A DNA stretch of 28,857 nucleotides from a virus: positions 1 to 28,857 of IMG/VR virus record IMGVR_UViG_3300020470_000152, one strand, 5' to 3'. Positions within the stretch are counted from its first letter, which is position 1; each line of letters begins with the position of its first letter. The position numbers were made by a program, and so were the translations under genes. Shown one piece after another: positions 1-8,909 of this stretch. The notes beneath the pieces were generated by a model, which did not search any database, was not told the origin of the DNA, and saw only the letters and a program-made list of their open reading frames with translations.

Positions 1-1856
1 CATACGCTCGTCGTTTAAACGAGTTTGATCCGGACGTTAACGGAACTGAAGAGTGGTATCAAACATGCCGCCGAGTCATTGAGGGCATGTTTAATATTCA
101 AAAACAACATGTCGCACGATTGGGCTTAGAATGGAATGATGCAAAAGCTCAGAGAACTGCAAAAGAAGCATACGATAGGCTCTTTAATTTAAAGTGGACA
201 CCCCCTGGTCGTGGTTTATGGATGATGGGCACTCAATTTCTTCAAGAGAAAACGGGTGCTGGTCTTTTCAATTGTGCTTTTCGCTCCACCAAAGAAATTT
301 CATCAAAAGGTGGCTACTTGTTTGCCTGGATGATGGATGCACTAATGGTTGGAATTGGAGTTGGTTTTGATACAAAGGGCGCCGGCACAACTAAGATTAA
401 AGAACCACAGTGGCTGGAAGACATTTATAAGATCCCTGATTCGCGTGAGGGATGGGTAGAGTCTGTTAGGATCATGCTTGATGGCTATTTCTTTGGAGCC
501 AAGGTGCCCAAATTTGATTATTCACTTATCAGACCAGCAGGCGCCGCCATTCGCGGTTTTGGTGGCACCTCTAGCGGCCCCAAGCCGCTGATGGAGCTTC
601 ATCAAAATTTAATTGATCTTTACGGTTCAAAGATTGGCGAAACTATTACTTCCGTTGATATTGTTGACACCGAAAATCTTATCGGTCGTTGTGTCGTCGC
701 AGGAAACGTTCGCCGCAGCGCTGCATTAGCTCTTGGTGATCATGATGACATGGACTACCTTAGCATGAAAAATGATGAAGAAAAACTTTACCATCACAGA
801 TGGGGGTCCAATAATTCTTTTATCGCAAAGGTTGGTATGGATTATGAGTGGCATGCAAAGCAAAGTCAGGTAAATGGTGAACCTGGGTATATTTGGCTTG
901 AAAATGCCAAAACACGCGGTAGATTCAAGGATGAGCCAAGAGACGATGATAAAAACGTTATGGGCTTCAATCCCTGTGTTGAGCAGCAGCTAGAGGATGC
1001 AGAGCTTTGCTGTCTTGTGGAAACATTCCCGGCGAAGCATGACTCATACGAAGATTATTTAAGAACATTAAAGATTGCTTATCTTTATGGAAAAACTGTA
1101 ACCCTTGTGAATACTCACTGGCCTGAAACAAATGCCATCATGCTTAAAAATAGACGCATTGGCCTATCTCAATCTGGAGTTGTGCAAGCTTTCAATAAAC
1201 ATGGTCGTAGAGAAATGTTTGAGTGGTGTGATATGGCGTATGGCCATGTGCAGCAGTTAGATCAGGAATATTCTGATTGGCTCTGTGTACCTCGATCAGT
1301 TCGCATGACCAGCATTAAACCATCAGGCACCGTTTCGCTATTAAATGGCTCAACCCCAGGTATTCATTTTCCCGAGGATGAATACTATATTAGACGAGTT
1401 AGATTTTCTAAAAATTCAGAATTAGTTAAAATTTTAGTTAAAAACGGTTATAATGTTGAGGACGATAAGTATTCGCCAAACACAGTTTGCGTTGATTTTC
1501 CAGTTCACGAGGAGCACTTTATAAAAGGTAAGAAAGATATATCGATATGGGAACAGCTTGAGATTGCAGCACAATACCAACATTACTGGGCAGACAATTC
1601 TGTTTCGATAACTGTGACATTTAAGCCAGAGGAAGCAGAGCAAATTAAGGATGCGCTTGAAATGTACGAAACTAGATTGAAGGCTGTTTCTTTTTTAAGA
1701 TATCAAGAAACCGGATATGTCCAGGCACCTTATGAGCCAATAACAAAAGAAAAGTATGAAGAGTTGATCAAAGACATTAAAGTAATAACAAAAATTGAAA
1801 CAGATTCTGCAGGAGCAGGAACTAAATTTTGTGACGGTGACACGTGTACTTTGTGA
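1..1856 (+). CDS. nrdJ: Class II (adenosylcobalamin-dependent) ribonucleotide reductase, 5' truncated by window edge
   Basis: Reduces ribonucleotides to deoxyribonucleotides using coenzyme B12. The reading frame is open to the left edge, continuing from base 3, so the start lies outside the window. Landmarks match the monomeric Lactobacillus-type triphosphate reductase. The active-site stretch NPCVEQ carries the thiyl-radical Cys and the Glu two residues on. A second Cys lies 11 residues after the radical Cys (ELCC), and an upstream NCAF holds its redox partner. The C-terminus ends in CDGDTCTL, the CxxxxC shuttle pair re-reduced by thioredoxin or glutaredoxin. The segment DALMVGIGVGFD and the late SIKPSGTVSLL are also family hallmarks. 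B12 must come from the host. The glutaredoxin at 19415 is a plausible reductant (inference). Family assignment is secure. Confidence 0.96.
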   Translation, partial: YARRLNEFDPDVNGTEEWYQTCRRVIEGMFNIQKQHVARLGLEWNDAKAQRTAKEAYDRLFNLKWTPPGRGLWMMGTQFLQEKTGAGLFNCAFRSTKEISSKGGYLFAWMMDALMVGIGVGFDTKGAGTTKIKEPQWLEDIYKIPDSREGWVESVRIMLDGYFFGAKVPKFDYSLIRPAGAAIRGFGGTSSGPKPLMELHQNLIDLYGSKIGETITSVDIVDTENLIGRCVVAGNVRRSAALALGDHDDMDYLSMKNDEEKLYHHRWGSNNSFIAKVGMDYEWHAKQSQVNGEPGYIWLENAKTRGRFKDEPRDDDKNVMGFNPCVEQQLEDAELCCLVETFPAKHDSYEDYLRTLKIAYLYGKTVTLVNTHWPETNAIMLKNRRIGLSQSGVVQAFNKHGRREMFEWCDMAYGHVQQLDQEYSDWLCVPRSVRMTSIKPSGTVSLLNGSTPGIHFPEDEYYIRRVRFSKNSELVKILVKNGYNVEDDKYSPNTVCVDFPVHEEHFIKGKKDISIWEQLEIAAQYQHYWADNSVSITVTFKPEEAEQIKDALEMYETRLKAVSFLRYQETGYVQAPYEPITKEKYEELIKDIKVITKIETDSAGAGTKFCDGDTCTL

Positions 1857-1868
1857 GAGAGGTGTGTT

Positions 1869-2120
1869 TTGAAACTAAATCATTTATTGCCTAAGCATCT
1901 AGAGCTAGGTAGGTGCCGAAGCGGTAAGCAGCACTATTGGCTACCTACAGGCTCAATCGAAGCAAAGCTGGGCGACAACGTTGCAATCGCTTTTTTTTGT
2001 AAGCATTGTGACAAGCGAGAATATATTTTTTTAAGTCATGGTGAATATAATATTCACAAAGGAGTTATTGATAATGCAATTCAAACCAATGAATCGACAT
2101 TTACTAATCGAGTTTCTTAA
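1869..2120 (+). CDS. Small zinc-finger-like protein
   Basis: 83 residues from a TTG start, supported by AGAGAGGTG just upstream and by its position 12 bases after the nrdJ stop. A CKHC knuckle near residue 44, followed by a conserved-looking His in YNIHKG, suggests one zinc site; a further Cys lies near residue 16. No catalytic motif is visible. The 3' end overlaps the GroES gene by 47 bases in another frame, so the two are probably translationally coupled. The function is unknown. The main doubt is the non-ATG start and the long overlap. Confidence 0.65.
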   Translation: MKLNHLLPKHLELGRCRSGKQHYWLPTGSIEAKLGDNVAIAFFCKHCDKREYIFLSHGEYNIHKGVIDNAIQTNESTFTNRVS

Positions 2121-2367
2121 CGAGGAGACTGAAGCATCGGAGCAAGATGATCTCGGCATTGTGTTGCCGGAAACCTATAAGCCGAAGCAGGAGCATTATG
2201 CTGCTGTCAGGTTGTTGGCATGTGCAAATGATTGCAATAGTGTCGGCGATCTCAAGAAAAATGCAACGTTACTTGTTGAGTCTTCAATGATTAACGAGAT
2301 ACGATTCAAGGATGAGACGTATCAAATTATTTTAGAAAATTACGTTATCGGTAGGATTCGAAACTAG
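2074..2367 (+). CDS. groS: GroES-like co-chaperonin
   Basis: 97-residue lid protein for a GroEL-type chaperonin; the usual GroES length is about 95. The order of elements fits Cpn10: an N-terminal strand MQFKPMNRHLLIE, then a mobile-loop region (LGIVLPET), a VGDL-like segment, and the closing strand YQIILENYVIGRI, which corresponds to the usual IxExDILAVI ending. The start at 2074 is chosen because AAAGGAG lies 9 bases upstream. A start 36 bases earlier would place that site inside the gene. Phage GroES homologues such as T4 gp31 help fold the major capsid protein. The matching GroEL is 14.5 kb away at 16644, an unusual split. Confidence 0.88.
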   Translation: MQFKPMNRHLLIEFLNEETEASEQDDLGIVLPETYKPKQEHYAAVRLLACANDCNSVGDLKKNATLLVESSMINEIRFKDETYQIILENYVIGRIRN

Positions 2368-2375
2368 TTAATATT

Positions 2376-2549
2376 ATGAGATTACCTTACAAAAAACAAA
2401 TATTATACGCCTTCATGGGAGTGAATGCTGTTCTTTTTTTAGCTGGTTTTGCCCTTGAGAGTCCAAAGATTAGTTTATTGGCCATTGCCTCTGGAGCAGC
2501 GTGCTATATCGGAGTTAGACTAGACCATGATCAAGAAGATAAAGAATAG
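2376..2549 (+). CDS. Small membrane protein, unknown
   Basis: 57 residues beginning MRLPYKKQILYAFMG and ending in the acidic tail DHDQEDKE. Two hydrophobic stretches (about residues 9-26 and 32-47) suggest two membrane passes or a hairpin. It starts 8 bases after the GroES stop and overlaps the next gene by 23 bases. I do not recognise the family. Support comes from the tight packing and a coherent composition; it has no strong ribosome-binding site. Confidence 0.5.
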   Translation: MRLPYKKQILYAFMGVNAVLFLAGFALESPKISLLAIASGAACYIGVRLDHDQEDKE

Positions 2550-2838
2550 TTTTAAAAATAAGTTTAAATTTTGGACAAGTTTAAAAAAATATTTAGTTGA
2601 ATATGGCATGCCATTTCTTGTGATTCTTATTGTTTGGGAAATAATTGAAGATGTAGTGTTCCCAATTATATTTTATATTATGGGCCACCACGTGCATAGT
2701 GGCTTCTTTGCTGCTATTCCTGTTGCGTGGATATTATGCCTACATCCAATAGCGGTGCCGATTTTGTGGTCACTGTACTGCTTTGTGTGGAGAAAGAAGA
2801 AAACAAAACCACCAAAGACTTGCAATCATGATCACTGA
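2527..2838 (+). CDS. Membrane protein, unknown
   Basis: 103 residues. A basic N-terminus with about ten Lys in the first 25 residues is followed by two or three hydrophobic segments (about 29-56 and 62-88) and a basic, His-rich tail ending CNHDH. The layout suggests both ends are cytoplasmic. It starts inside the preceding membrane gene, so the two are likely translated together. No family is recognised. A membrane role during infection such as holin-like or exclusion activity is only a guess. Confidence 0.65.
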   Translation: MIKKIKNSFKNKFKFWTSLKKYLVEYGMPFLVILIVWEIIEDVVFPIIFYIMGHHVHSGFFAAIPVAWILCLHPIAVPILWSLYCFVWRKKKTKPPKTCNHDH

Positions 2839-2846
2839 CAATTAAT

Positions 2847-3263
2847 ATGAAAAAAATATTTAACGATTGGCATAATTATTTAAAAGAGGATAAGCAGGTG
2901 GACTCTAACAAAGTTGCAAAGGCAGTTATTTTTAATGATGATTTAGAAGTTCTTCTACTAGCTACAGATAATAATCCTCAATTTGAAGGTCACTGGGATT
3001 TACCCGGTGGCCATGTAATGATCAATGAAAACACTATTGATGGCTTAATTAGAGAAGTTTGGGAAGAAACCGGACTTATATTAAAAGATCCCGAAGAGCT
3101 TTACACAAAGGGAACCACTACTTTTTATGTAGCCTCGCTACCGCCGGGCGATATTAAATTAAGCAGCGAACATAAAGACACTATGTTTGCCACTTTGCAG
3201 CAGCTTGACGATTTATTAATCACTGATAGGTATAAAGATGCCATTAAGAAGGCTTATGAGTAA
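2847..3263 (+). CDS. Nudix hydrolase
   Basis: 138 residues hydrolysing a nucleoside diphosphate linked to another group; the substrate cannot be told from sequence. The complete Nudix box spans residues 55-77 and fits GX5EX7REUXEEXGU exactly, with Glu61, the REVWEE core (69-74) and Gly76-Leu77. The fold begins at the strand VAKAVIF near residue 23. The first 16 residues, MKKIFNDWHNYLKEDK, sit outside the domain. They resemble the short amphipathic N-terminal tags of T4-like internal head proteins, including an LKE (L-x-E) site (inference only). The gene sits 8 bases after a membrane gene and 5 bases before the next frame. Confidence 0.92.
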   Translation: MKKIFNDWHNYLKEDKQVDSNKVAKAVIFNDDLEVLLLATDNNPQFEGHWDLPGGHVMINENTIDGLIREVWEETGLILKDPEELYTKGTTTFYVASLPPGDIKLSSEHKDTMFATLQQLDDLLITDRYKDAIKKAYE

Positions 3264-3268
3264 TCATA

Positions 3269-4201
3269 TTGAAGGATCATGTTTACCACTACGAAAAAAT
3301 AGTAATTGGTGGCGACTTACGCGCCATAATTTTTGCTTATTATAATTCTTTACCATTAGTCTTTGTAAATTTGCAGGAGCCAAAATTTTATGAAAGGTTT
3401 CGATGGAATCTAGATTTAGCCTCATTAGGTATAAAAAACTTAGCTACCTCTCTGAATACTCCCAATGGACCTTGGACATATGGTGTTCAAAAAAATAAAA
3501 TTTGGAGACATTTGCTTTATATTTTATCAATGTCTGGTTTAGTTCCCTTGTCTGATAAGGTACAAAAATTACGCATTGAAGATAATAATATTTTAAAAGT
3601 TACAACAGAACACTCGCGAATGATCAAGCTTTCATTTGACAAAATTGTAGTATTTGATAATGAAAGCTTAGAAGGCTTTCCCGCACCTCATGCTTCAGAT
3701 GATCCGCAAAAAGTCTACAAGGTGTTAGATTGGATGAACGTTCGATCTGGCATGTCACATCCGTATGATGTAATCGAGGGTGATGATACGTTTGTTACTC
3801 AAATTTATTTCTATCCATCTGAAAGAATTGATGGCAACCATCGTGATAAAAAAGATTTAGTTGCGATATCTTACTTGACAAAGGATGAAATGAATGATTT
3901 TCAATTTTCTGATACATATGCCAGATTTAAAGTTTGTGACTTGATGAAGAAGTCAGGTATACGTGGCAAGAAGAATGGTAAAGACCCTAACAATCCCGAA
4001 AAACATAAGCACTATGCAATTAAAGTTGAAGCTTTTAAAAGAGAAATAATTCCATTACCAGAGACTGATTTTCCAGAGATGGAAGAGGAGAAGGATAATT
4101 TACTAATAGTACGCATGACTGATGAGGAGTTGATTGAGTGGCGATTTGATGGACCTAACCAGAAATTAAAAAAACTATCGAGCTGTTTGTGGAAGTTATA
4201 G
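3269..4201 (+). CDS. Unknown protein with a Rossmann-like N-terminus
   Basis: 310 residues from a TTG start 5 bases after the Nudix stop. The beginning, YEKIVIGGDLRAIIFAYYN, looks like the strand-loop-helix of a dinucleotide-binding fold, but the glycine pattern is GGDLRA rather than GxGxxG. FAD or NAD binding is therefore uncertain. A basic stretch (RGKKNGKDPNNPEKHKH, about 230-247) and an acidic run (EMEEEKD, near 270) follow. The gene overlaps the nucleotidyltransferase-like gene by 13 bases, so the two products may act together. I cannot name a function. Confidence 0.7.
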   Translation: MKDHVYHYEKIVIGGDLRAIIFAYYNSLPLVFVNLQEPKFYERFRWNLDLASLGIKNLATSLNTPNGPWTYGVQKNKIWRHLLYILSMSGLVPLSDKVQKLRIEDNNILKVTTEHSRMIKLSFDKIVVFDNESLEGFPAPHASDDPQKVYKVLDWMNVRSGMSHPYDVIEGDDTFVTQIYFYPSERIDGNHRDKKDLVAISYLTKDEMNDFQFSDTYARFKVCDLMKKSGIRGKKNGKDPNNPEKHKHYAIKVEAFKREIIPLPETDFPEMEEEKDNLLIVRMTDEELIEWRFDGPNQKLKKLSSCLWKL

Positions 4202-5097
4202 AAAACAAAAGTAAGTTGGCATTTCACCTAGCCGGTATAATTCCAGTCGCCGGCCAGCCCTTGGATTTTAAAATGGACTGGTCTGATTGTTTAATGCCAA
4301 TTGCGCCAAACTATACAGCAGTTGAATCTGCTGTATATGAATGCGCAGTTGCTGGCTGCGAGACGATTTGGATTGTATGTAATGATGATACCTCGCCACT
4401 GATTAGACACAGGATAGGCGAATATATTTTTGATCCAGTTTGGTTTAATCGTTCCATGGATAAGTTTCCAAATGCTAGCAGAAGAGTAATTCCGATTTTT
4501 TATGTTCCAATACACCCAAAGGATCGTGATAAGCGTGATTGCTTGGCTTGGAGTGTTTTGCATGGCTCATTAACAGCCTTCAAGATTGGACACAAGATTA
4601 GTAAATGGACTGCACCCGATAAATACTATGTATCGTTTCCGTATGGCATCTTCGATCCAGAAATTATTCGACCTTATAGAAAAACAATTTCAAGTCATGA
4701 AACCTTTTGTTTGCGCCACAATGATAAAACAATAAAGGATGGCGAGTACTTAAGTTTTACTTTTAATGGTCGTGATTTTATAAACTTTAGGCGAGTGATT
4801 CGTGAGGAGGGAACTGGCATTTGGGATCCTGAATCAGAATTAAGAGATGGCCTTTATCCAACAAAACGCCTGCCCATTGAAAAAAGATGGTCGGCTAGGC
4901 ATTTTTCGCTTGACAAAATCTTCAAAGATGTTATATTAGATAATGTAAGTATTATTGATTTGCAGTGGTACTACAACATAGGTAGTTGGAGGGGATATCG
5001 AAACTTTCTTGCTTCACGGCATGAAGTTGCGAGGCCGCCTGAAAAACTACTTGGCTATAAAGAATTTAACCCTATAGGAGAGGACAATGGCTACTAA
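4189..5097 (+). CDS. Nucleotidyltransferase-like protein (degenerate sugar-nucleotide transferase fold)
   Basis: 302 residues from a GTG start inside the previous gene; an in-frame TTG at 4216 is an alternative. The N-terminal pattern GIIPVAGQ, then a short gap, LMPI, then TAVESAVYECAVAGCETIWIVCND follows the layout of GlmU/GalU-type nucleotidyltransferases: nucleotide-binding loop, Pro-Ile, helix, strand. The normal GxGTRL signature is not preserved, so substrate and activity are uncertain. The C-terminal half has no recognised domain and is rich in aromatic residues. It overlaps the next small gene, whose ATG begins before this stop. Confidence 0.65.
   Translation: MEVIENKSKLAFHLAGIIPVAGQPLDFKMDWSDCLMPIAPNYTAVESAVYECAVAGCETIWIVCNDDTSPLIRHRIGEYIFDPVWFNRSMDKFPNASRRVIPIFYVPIHPKDRDKRDCLAWSVLHGSLTAFKIGHKISKWTAPDKYYVSFPYGIFDPEIIRPYRKTISSHETFCLRHNDKTIKDGEYLSFTFNGRDFINFRRVIREEGTGIWDPESELRDGLYPTKRLPIEKRWSARHFSLDKIFKDVILDNVSIIDLQWYYNIGSWRGYRNFLASRHEVARPPEKLLGYKEFNPIGEDNGY
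4910..4937 (+). promoter_or_regulatory. Possible intragenic sigma70 promoter
   Basis: TTGACA at 4910-4915 and TATATT at 4932-4937 are separated by 16 bases. The site is inside the nucleotidyltransferase-like gene, about 150 bases before the small gene at 5087 that leads into dnaE. A perfect -35 with a 5/6 -10 could be chance in this AT-rich sequence. Confidence 0.35.
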
Positions 5098-5281
5098 AAC
5101 AGAAGTTGAGAAAGAACTGTCTAAGACAAAGAACAAGTTAAAGTGGGAATCTAACCGACGAAGGAACACGTTGGAGGCGGTCAGCAATCTAAGATCGTGG
5201 GTAGTATATAATACTAAAATTGGTGGAGATCTTAGAACGGATATTATTAGCAAAATTGACGAGATTATTGATAGGAGCTAA
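5087..5281 (+). CDS. Small coiled-coil protein, unknown
   Basis: 64 residues, ATG start with TAGGAGAGG 5-13 bases upstream. The first half (residues 5-35) is highly charged and helical with a heptad-like pattern (VEKELSKTKNKLKWE), and the second half ends SKIDEIIDRS, again helical. The start overlaps the stop of the preceding gene. It is probably a small oligomerising protein, but its partner is unknown. It lies two genes ahead of dnaE and is likely on the same transcript. Confidence 0.72.
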   Translation: MATKTEVEKELSKTKNKLKWESNRRRNTLEAVSNLRSWVVYNTKIGGDLRTDIISKIDEIIDRS

Positions 5282-5284
5282 GAT

Positions 5285-5494
5285 ATGAACGTAATTCGTA
5301 AAATTTCATTGGTTATGAACGCCAATGAGCTTAAGTCAGCAGTTCAATATTGGATAAGACAAACCGATGCAGATATTGCTAATCATCTTGCAAAAAATAG
5401 GTGCAACTTTGTAATCAATAACGAAGGTGAAGACGGTTTTACAATCACAATTGATATCGCAGGAGAGTTCATTGATTCAGCCCAAGAAGAGTAA
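5285..5494 (+). CDS. Small protein of unknown function
   Basis: 69 residues, ATG start with AGGAG about 8 bases before it. It is a mixed alpha/beta protein without Cys-pair, membrane or nucleotide motifs. The C-terminal part (FVINNEGEDGFTITIDIAGEFI) reads as two beta strands around an acidic turn. Its last 23 bases overlap the TTG start of dnaE, and the AGGAG that initiates dnaE lies within its final codons. This suggests translational coupling to the polymerase. Confidence 0.7.
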   Translation: MNVIRKISLVMNANELKSAVQYWIRQTDADIANHLAKNRCNFVINNEGEDGFTITIDIAGEFIDSAQEE

Positions 5495-8400
5495 TATTGA
5501 TTTTGTAGGTTTGCATGCCCACAGCGTGGCTGGCTCCATCTTTGATGCGATGGGCTATCCACAGGAGCATATGGACTTTGCATATAAAAATGGATGTAAT
5601 GCACTTGCACTAACCGATCATGGAAACATGAACGGCTTGGCATACCAAGTTTTACATGCAAAAAAAATGCATGCTGCCGGTCATGACTTCAAGCCTATTT
5701 ACGGATGCGAAGCATATTTTATTCCTTCAATTGCAGAGTGGCGAGAAGATTATGAAAAAGTCATGGAGGATAAAAAGAAACGCAGAGCACACGCAAAGGA
5801 GGATCAGTCTGGTGCAACAATTGAAGACGAGGATGCTAGTAAAAAGGCGATTAAAAGTATTCTTAATCGTCGTCGTCATCTTATTCTTCTAGCTCAAAAC
5901 CAAACCGGTTTAAATAATATTTTTAAGCTAATCTCAGAAAGCTACAAAGCTGAGAATTATTATCGCTATCCTCGCATGGATTACGATTTGCTTGCAAAGT
6001 ATTCCGAAGGTGTGATTGCTGCGTCTGCTTGTTTGGGCGGTGTATATGCTGGAAACTATTGGAAGAACCGCGAGGATGGGCCTGAAGCTGTGTTGGATGC
6101 GATGCGCGATACAACACGTCGGATGATGGATATTTTCGGAGATCGCTGGTATGGAGAGTTGCAATGGAACAACATTCCGGAGCAACATGAACTTAATCAA
6201 TACATTATTAAGATGCATGAAGAGTTTGGCATCAAGCTTATTTCTACAGCCGATAGCCACTATCCAAATCCCGACGCTTGGCGAGATCGAGAATTGTATA
6301 AGCGTCTAGGTTGGCTTGGCAAAAGCAAGCCTGACTACGAAGACACAGAACTTCCAGCCGGCACTGATGACATTGGCTATGAGTTGTATCCAAAGAACGG
6401 CGACCAGATGTGGGAGTCATATAAAAAGTATTCAGCCGAATGTAATGTTGAATACGACGATAGCTTGGTTATGAATTCGATTACCGAAACACATAGGATT
6501 GCACATGAACGAATATCTAATTTTTATCCTGATAATACTGTGCGTCTGCCTGATTTTGTGGTCCCTGCAAACCTAACCGCAACACAGGCTTTGACAAGCT
6601 TAAGCATCGATGGTCTTAAATCTCTGGATTTACATAAAAATACAGAGTATATTGAGCGCCTCAAGCACGAGCTACATGTAATTGATGATCGTGGTTTTAG
6701 TAAATACTTTTTGACCATGAAGGCCATTTCTGATCGTGCCAGCAAAGAAATGCTGACCGGTCCAGGTCGAGGCTCTGCCGCTGGCTCACTGGTTGCTTAT
6801 GTTCTTGGAATCACACAGGTTGATCCAATCAAGTATGGTCTTTTGTTCTCTCGGTTTCTTCGATCAGACGCGACAGACTATCCCGATATTGACTATGATG
6901 TTGCCGATCCTATGAAACTTAAGGAAATGTTGATTGAGGAGTGGGGCGAAGATACTGTTGCACCTATTTCGAATTGGAACACGCTACAGCTTCGCTCACT
7001 CATCAAAGATATTTCTAAGTTCTATGGGATTCCGTTCACAGAGGTAAACGCTGTCACCGGTCGCATGCTTCACGAAGCTAAAGCACCGGCAAAAAAGAAG
7101 CACGGTATCAAGGCGGGTATATACAATCCAACCTTTGAAGAAGTTATGGAGTTTAGCACTACGCTACAAGCTTTTTTGAGGAAGTATCCCCATGTTAAGA
7201 CCCATGTCGAGGCATTGTATGGACAAGTTCGCTCTTGCTCTCGTCATGCTGGTGGTGTTGTTGTTGCTGAAAATTTAGATCAGTATATGCCACTGATTAA
7301 TTCTGGAGGTGTTCGTCAGACGCCTTGGTCCGAGGGGCAGAACGTTCGACATCTTGAGCCGATGGGGTTCATTAAGTTTGATATTCTTGGTTTGTCAACT
7401 CTGCGCATGATCGAGGGTTGTATTGAGCATGTCCTTCGTCGTCATCATGGTGTCGATAATCCAAGCTTTGAGGATGTAAGAGATTTTTACAATAATAATC
7501 TTCATCCTGATCAAATTGATTTCAACGATCAACAAGTATATGAAAATGTTTTTCATGCTGGCAAATGGGCTGGGATATTTCAGTTCACCGAAGGTGGGGC
7601 ACAAGATTTTTGTAAACTTGCCAAACCAACTAGCTTGATTGATATCTCGGCTATTACTTCGATTTATCGACCTGGGCCCTTGAGTGCTGATGTTGATAAA
7701 CAGTTTGTTGAAGCTAAAGAATCGCCACAATACATCAGGTATTTATCTGAGGAGGTGCAAGAGATTACAGAGGAGACATATGGCTTTCTAATCTTTCAAG
7801 AACAGATTGCTTTGTTGGCACACAAGCTTGGAAAAGACTTGACTCTTGATGAGGGTAACTTGTTACGCAAGCTACTTACTAAAAAGGGCACGGGCAAAGG
7901 CAATGAAGCAAAGACGAAAATTTATGAAAAGTTTATGCAAGGCTGCCGCGAGAAAGGCATGCAAAAAGTGGATTCCCAAAAACTATGGGACACTTTTGAG
8001 TATTTCTCTGGGTATGGTTTTAATAAATCACACGCTGTCTCATATTCAATCCTGTCGTTTCAATGCGCGTGGTTAATGAATTACTATCCGGTAGAATGGA
8101 TGGCAGCATTTCTTGATAAAGAACCTGAAAGCAGAAAAGAAAAAGCAATCAATATTGCCAAAAAGCATGGTTTTGACATAGAGACGGTTGATATTAATCG
8201 ATCTGGTATGGTGTGGGAAATTGGAGACAATGACAGCACGCTAGTTCAGCCGCTCAGTTCAATTAAGGGCTTGGGCGAAAAGGCAATCGAACAAGTCTTA
8301 AATCATAGGCCATTTTATACTATTGAAGAGTTTTTGTTTCATGATGAAATGAGCTATTCAAAGTTAAATAAGAAGTGCTTAGATGTTCTTGTTCGTTCTG

Positions 8401-8909
8401 AGGCACTAGCTCCTCTAATGGATGAGCGATTTACAAACATGAAACATTTTTGGTATTGCGTAGCGGTGGATCGTGTACGAAAAGCAAACAAGTTTCATGA
8501 GAACATTGAGCTTACAAAGAACGAGAATGATTTTACGGAAGAGGAAAAAATTCAATACTTAGTTGATTTGACTGGCATTTTTCCTATGAACCGCGTTGTC
8601 GATGAGGGCATCATTCGCAAACTAAGTGAAAAGTATGTCCCACCTATTTCTGAATATGATCCAGATTTACAATTGACATGGTTTATTCCACGTGATATAA
8701 TTCCCAAGAAGACAAAGAACGGAAAGACATATTGGATTGTTGAAGTTATTGATTCAACAAGCTCAGTCACAAAAATTAAATGCTGGGGCGTTCGGCCCGA
8801 AAAGGATATGATTCACATTAACCGTCCGTATCTTGCAAAACTTGATTTTGATCCTCAGTGGGGATTTTCAACACGCTCGATTCGACACAACTTTAGGCTA
8901 TTAGGATGA
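5472..8909 (+). CDS. dnaE: DNA polymerase III alpha subunit (DnaE-type replicase)
   Basis: 1145-residue replicative polymerase, close to bacterial DnaE length. An N-terminal PHP domain carries HAHS (residues 15-18), LTDHGNMNG and YGCEAYF. The C-family palm has GPGRGSAAGSLVAYVLG (from about 428), the metal-binding pair in PDIDYD (Asp472, Asp474) and IKFDILGL (third Asp, 637). Fingers motifs include YRPGPL and FNKSHAVSYS, a helix-hairpin-helix has IKGLGEKA, and a C-terminal OB-like region follows. TTG at 5472 is preferred because AGGAG is 6 bases upstream and the PHP starts ten residues in. The GTG at 5427 would need a long overlap and lacks a site. The gene overlaps the ClpP-like gene by 4 bases. 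Confidence 0.96.
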   Translation: MIQPKKSNIDFVGLHAHSVAGSIFDAMGYPQEHMDFAYKNGCNALALTDHGNMNGLAYQVLHAKKMHAAGHDFKPIYGCEAYFIPSIAEWREDYEKVMEDKKKRRAHAKEDQSGATIEDEDASKKAIKSILNRRRHLILLAQNQTGLNNIFKLISESYKAENYYRYPRMDYDLLAKYSEGVIAASACLGGVYAGNYWKNREDGPEAVLDAMRDTTRRMMDIFGDRWYGELQWNNIPEQHELNQYIIKMHEEFGIKLISTADSHYPNPDAWRDRELYKRLGWLGKSKPDYEDTELPAGTDDIGYELYPKNGDQMWESYKKYSAECNVEYDDSLVMNSITETHRIAHERISNFYPDNTVRLPDFVVPANLTATQALTSLSIDGLKSLDLHKNTEYIERLKHELHVIDDRGFSKYFLTMKAISDRASKEMLTGPGRGSAAGSLVAYVLGITQVDPIKYGLLFSRFLRSDATDYPDIDYDVADPMKLKEMLIEEWGEDTVAPISNWNTLQLRSLIKDISKFYGIPFTEVNAVTGRMLHEAKAPAKKKHGIKAGIYNPTFEEVMEFSTTLQAFLRKYPHVKTHVEALYGQVRSCSRHAGGVVVAENLDQYMPLINSGGVRQTPWSEGQNVRHLEPMGFIKFDILGLSTLRMIEGCIEHVLRRHHGVDNPSFEDVRDFYNNNLHPDQIDFNDQQVYENVFHAGKWAGIFQFTEGGAQDFCKLAKPTSLIDISAITSIYRPGPLSADVDKQFVEAKESPQYIRYLSEEVQEITEETYGFLIFQEQIALLAHKLGKDLTLDEGNLLRKLLTKKGTGKGNEAKTKIYEKFMQGCREKGMQKVDSQKLWDTFEYFSGYGFNKSHAVSYSILSFQCAWLMNYYPVEWMAAFLDKEPESRKEKAINIAKKHGFDIETVDINRSGMVWEIGDNDSTLVQPLSSIKGLGEKAIEQVLNHRPFYTIEEFLFHDEMSYSKLNKKCLDVLVRSEALAPLMDERFTNMKHFWYCVAVDRVRKANKFHENIELTKNENDFTEEEKIQYLVDLTGIFPMNRVVDEGIIRKLSEKYVPPISEYDPDLQLTWFIPRDIIPKKTKNGKTYWIVEVIDSTSSVTKIKCWGVRPEKDMIHINRPYLAKLDFDPQWGFSTRSIRHNFRLLG
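8673..8701 (+). promoter_or_regulatory. Perfect-consensus sigma70 promoter inside dnaE
   Basis: TTGACA at 8673-8678 and TATAAT at 8696-8701 with a 17-base spacer, all inside the dnaE reading frame. It would give a transcript beginning near 8708, about 200 bases before the ClpP-like gene. Both hexamers and the spacer are ideal, so it may boost the downstream genes independently of dnaE. Activity is inferred. Confidence 0.55.

Noticed and set aside
2038-2073. Longer start for the GroES gene
   Set aside because: The AAAGGAG that fits the ATG at 2074 would lie inside the gene, and the added residues do not belong to the Cpn10 fold.
5427-5471. GTG start 15 codons upstream for dnaE
   Set aside because: No ribosome site, longer overlap with the preceding gene, and residues outside the PHP domain; TTG 5472 has AGGAG at 6 bases.
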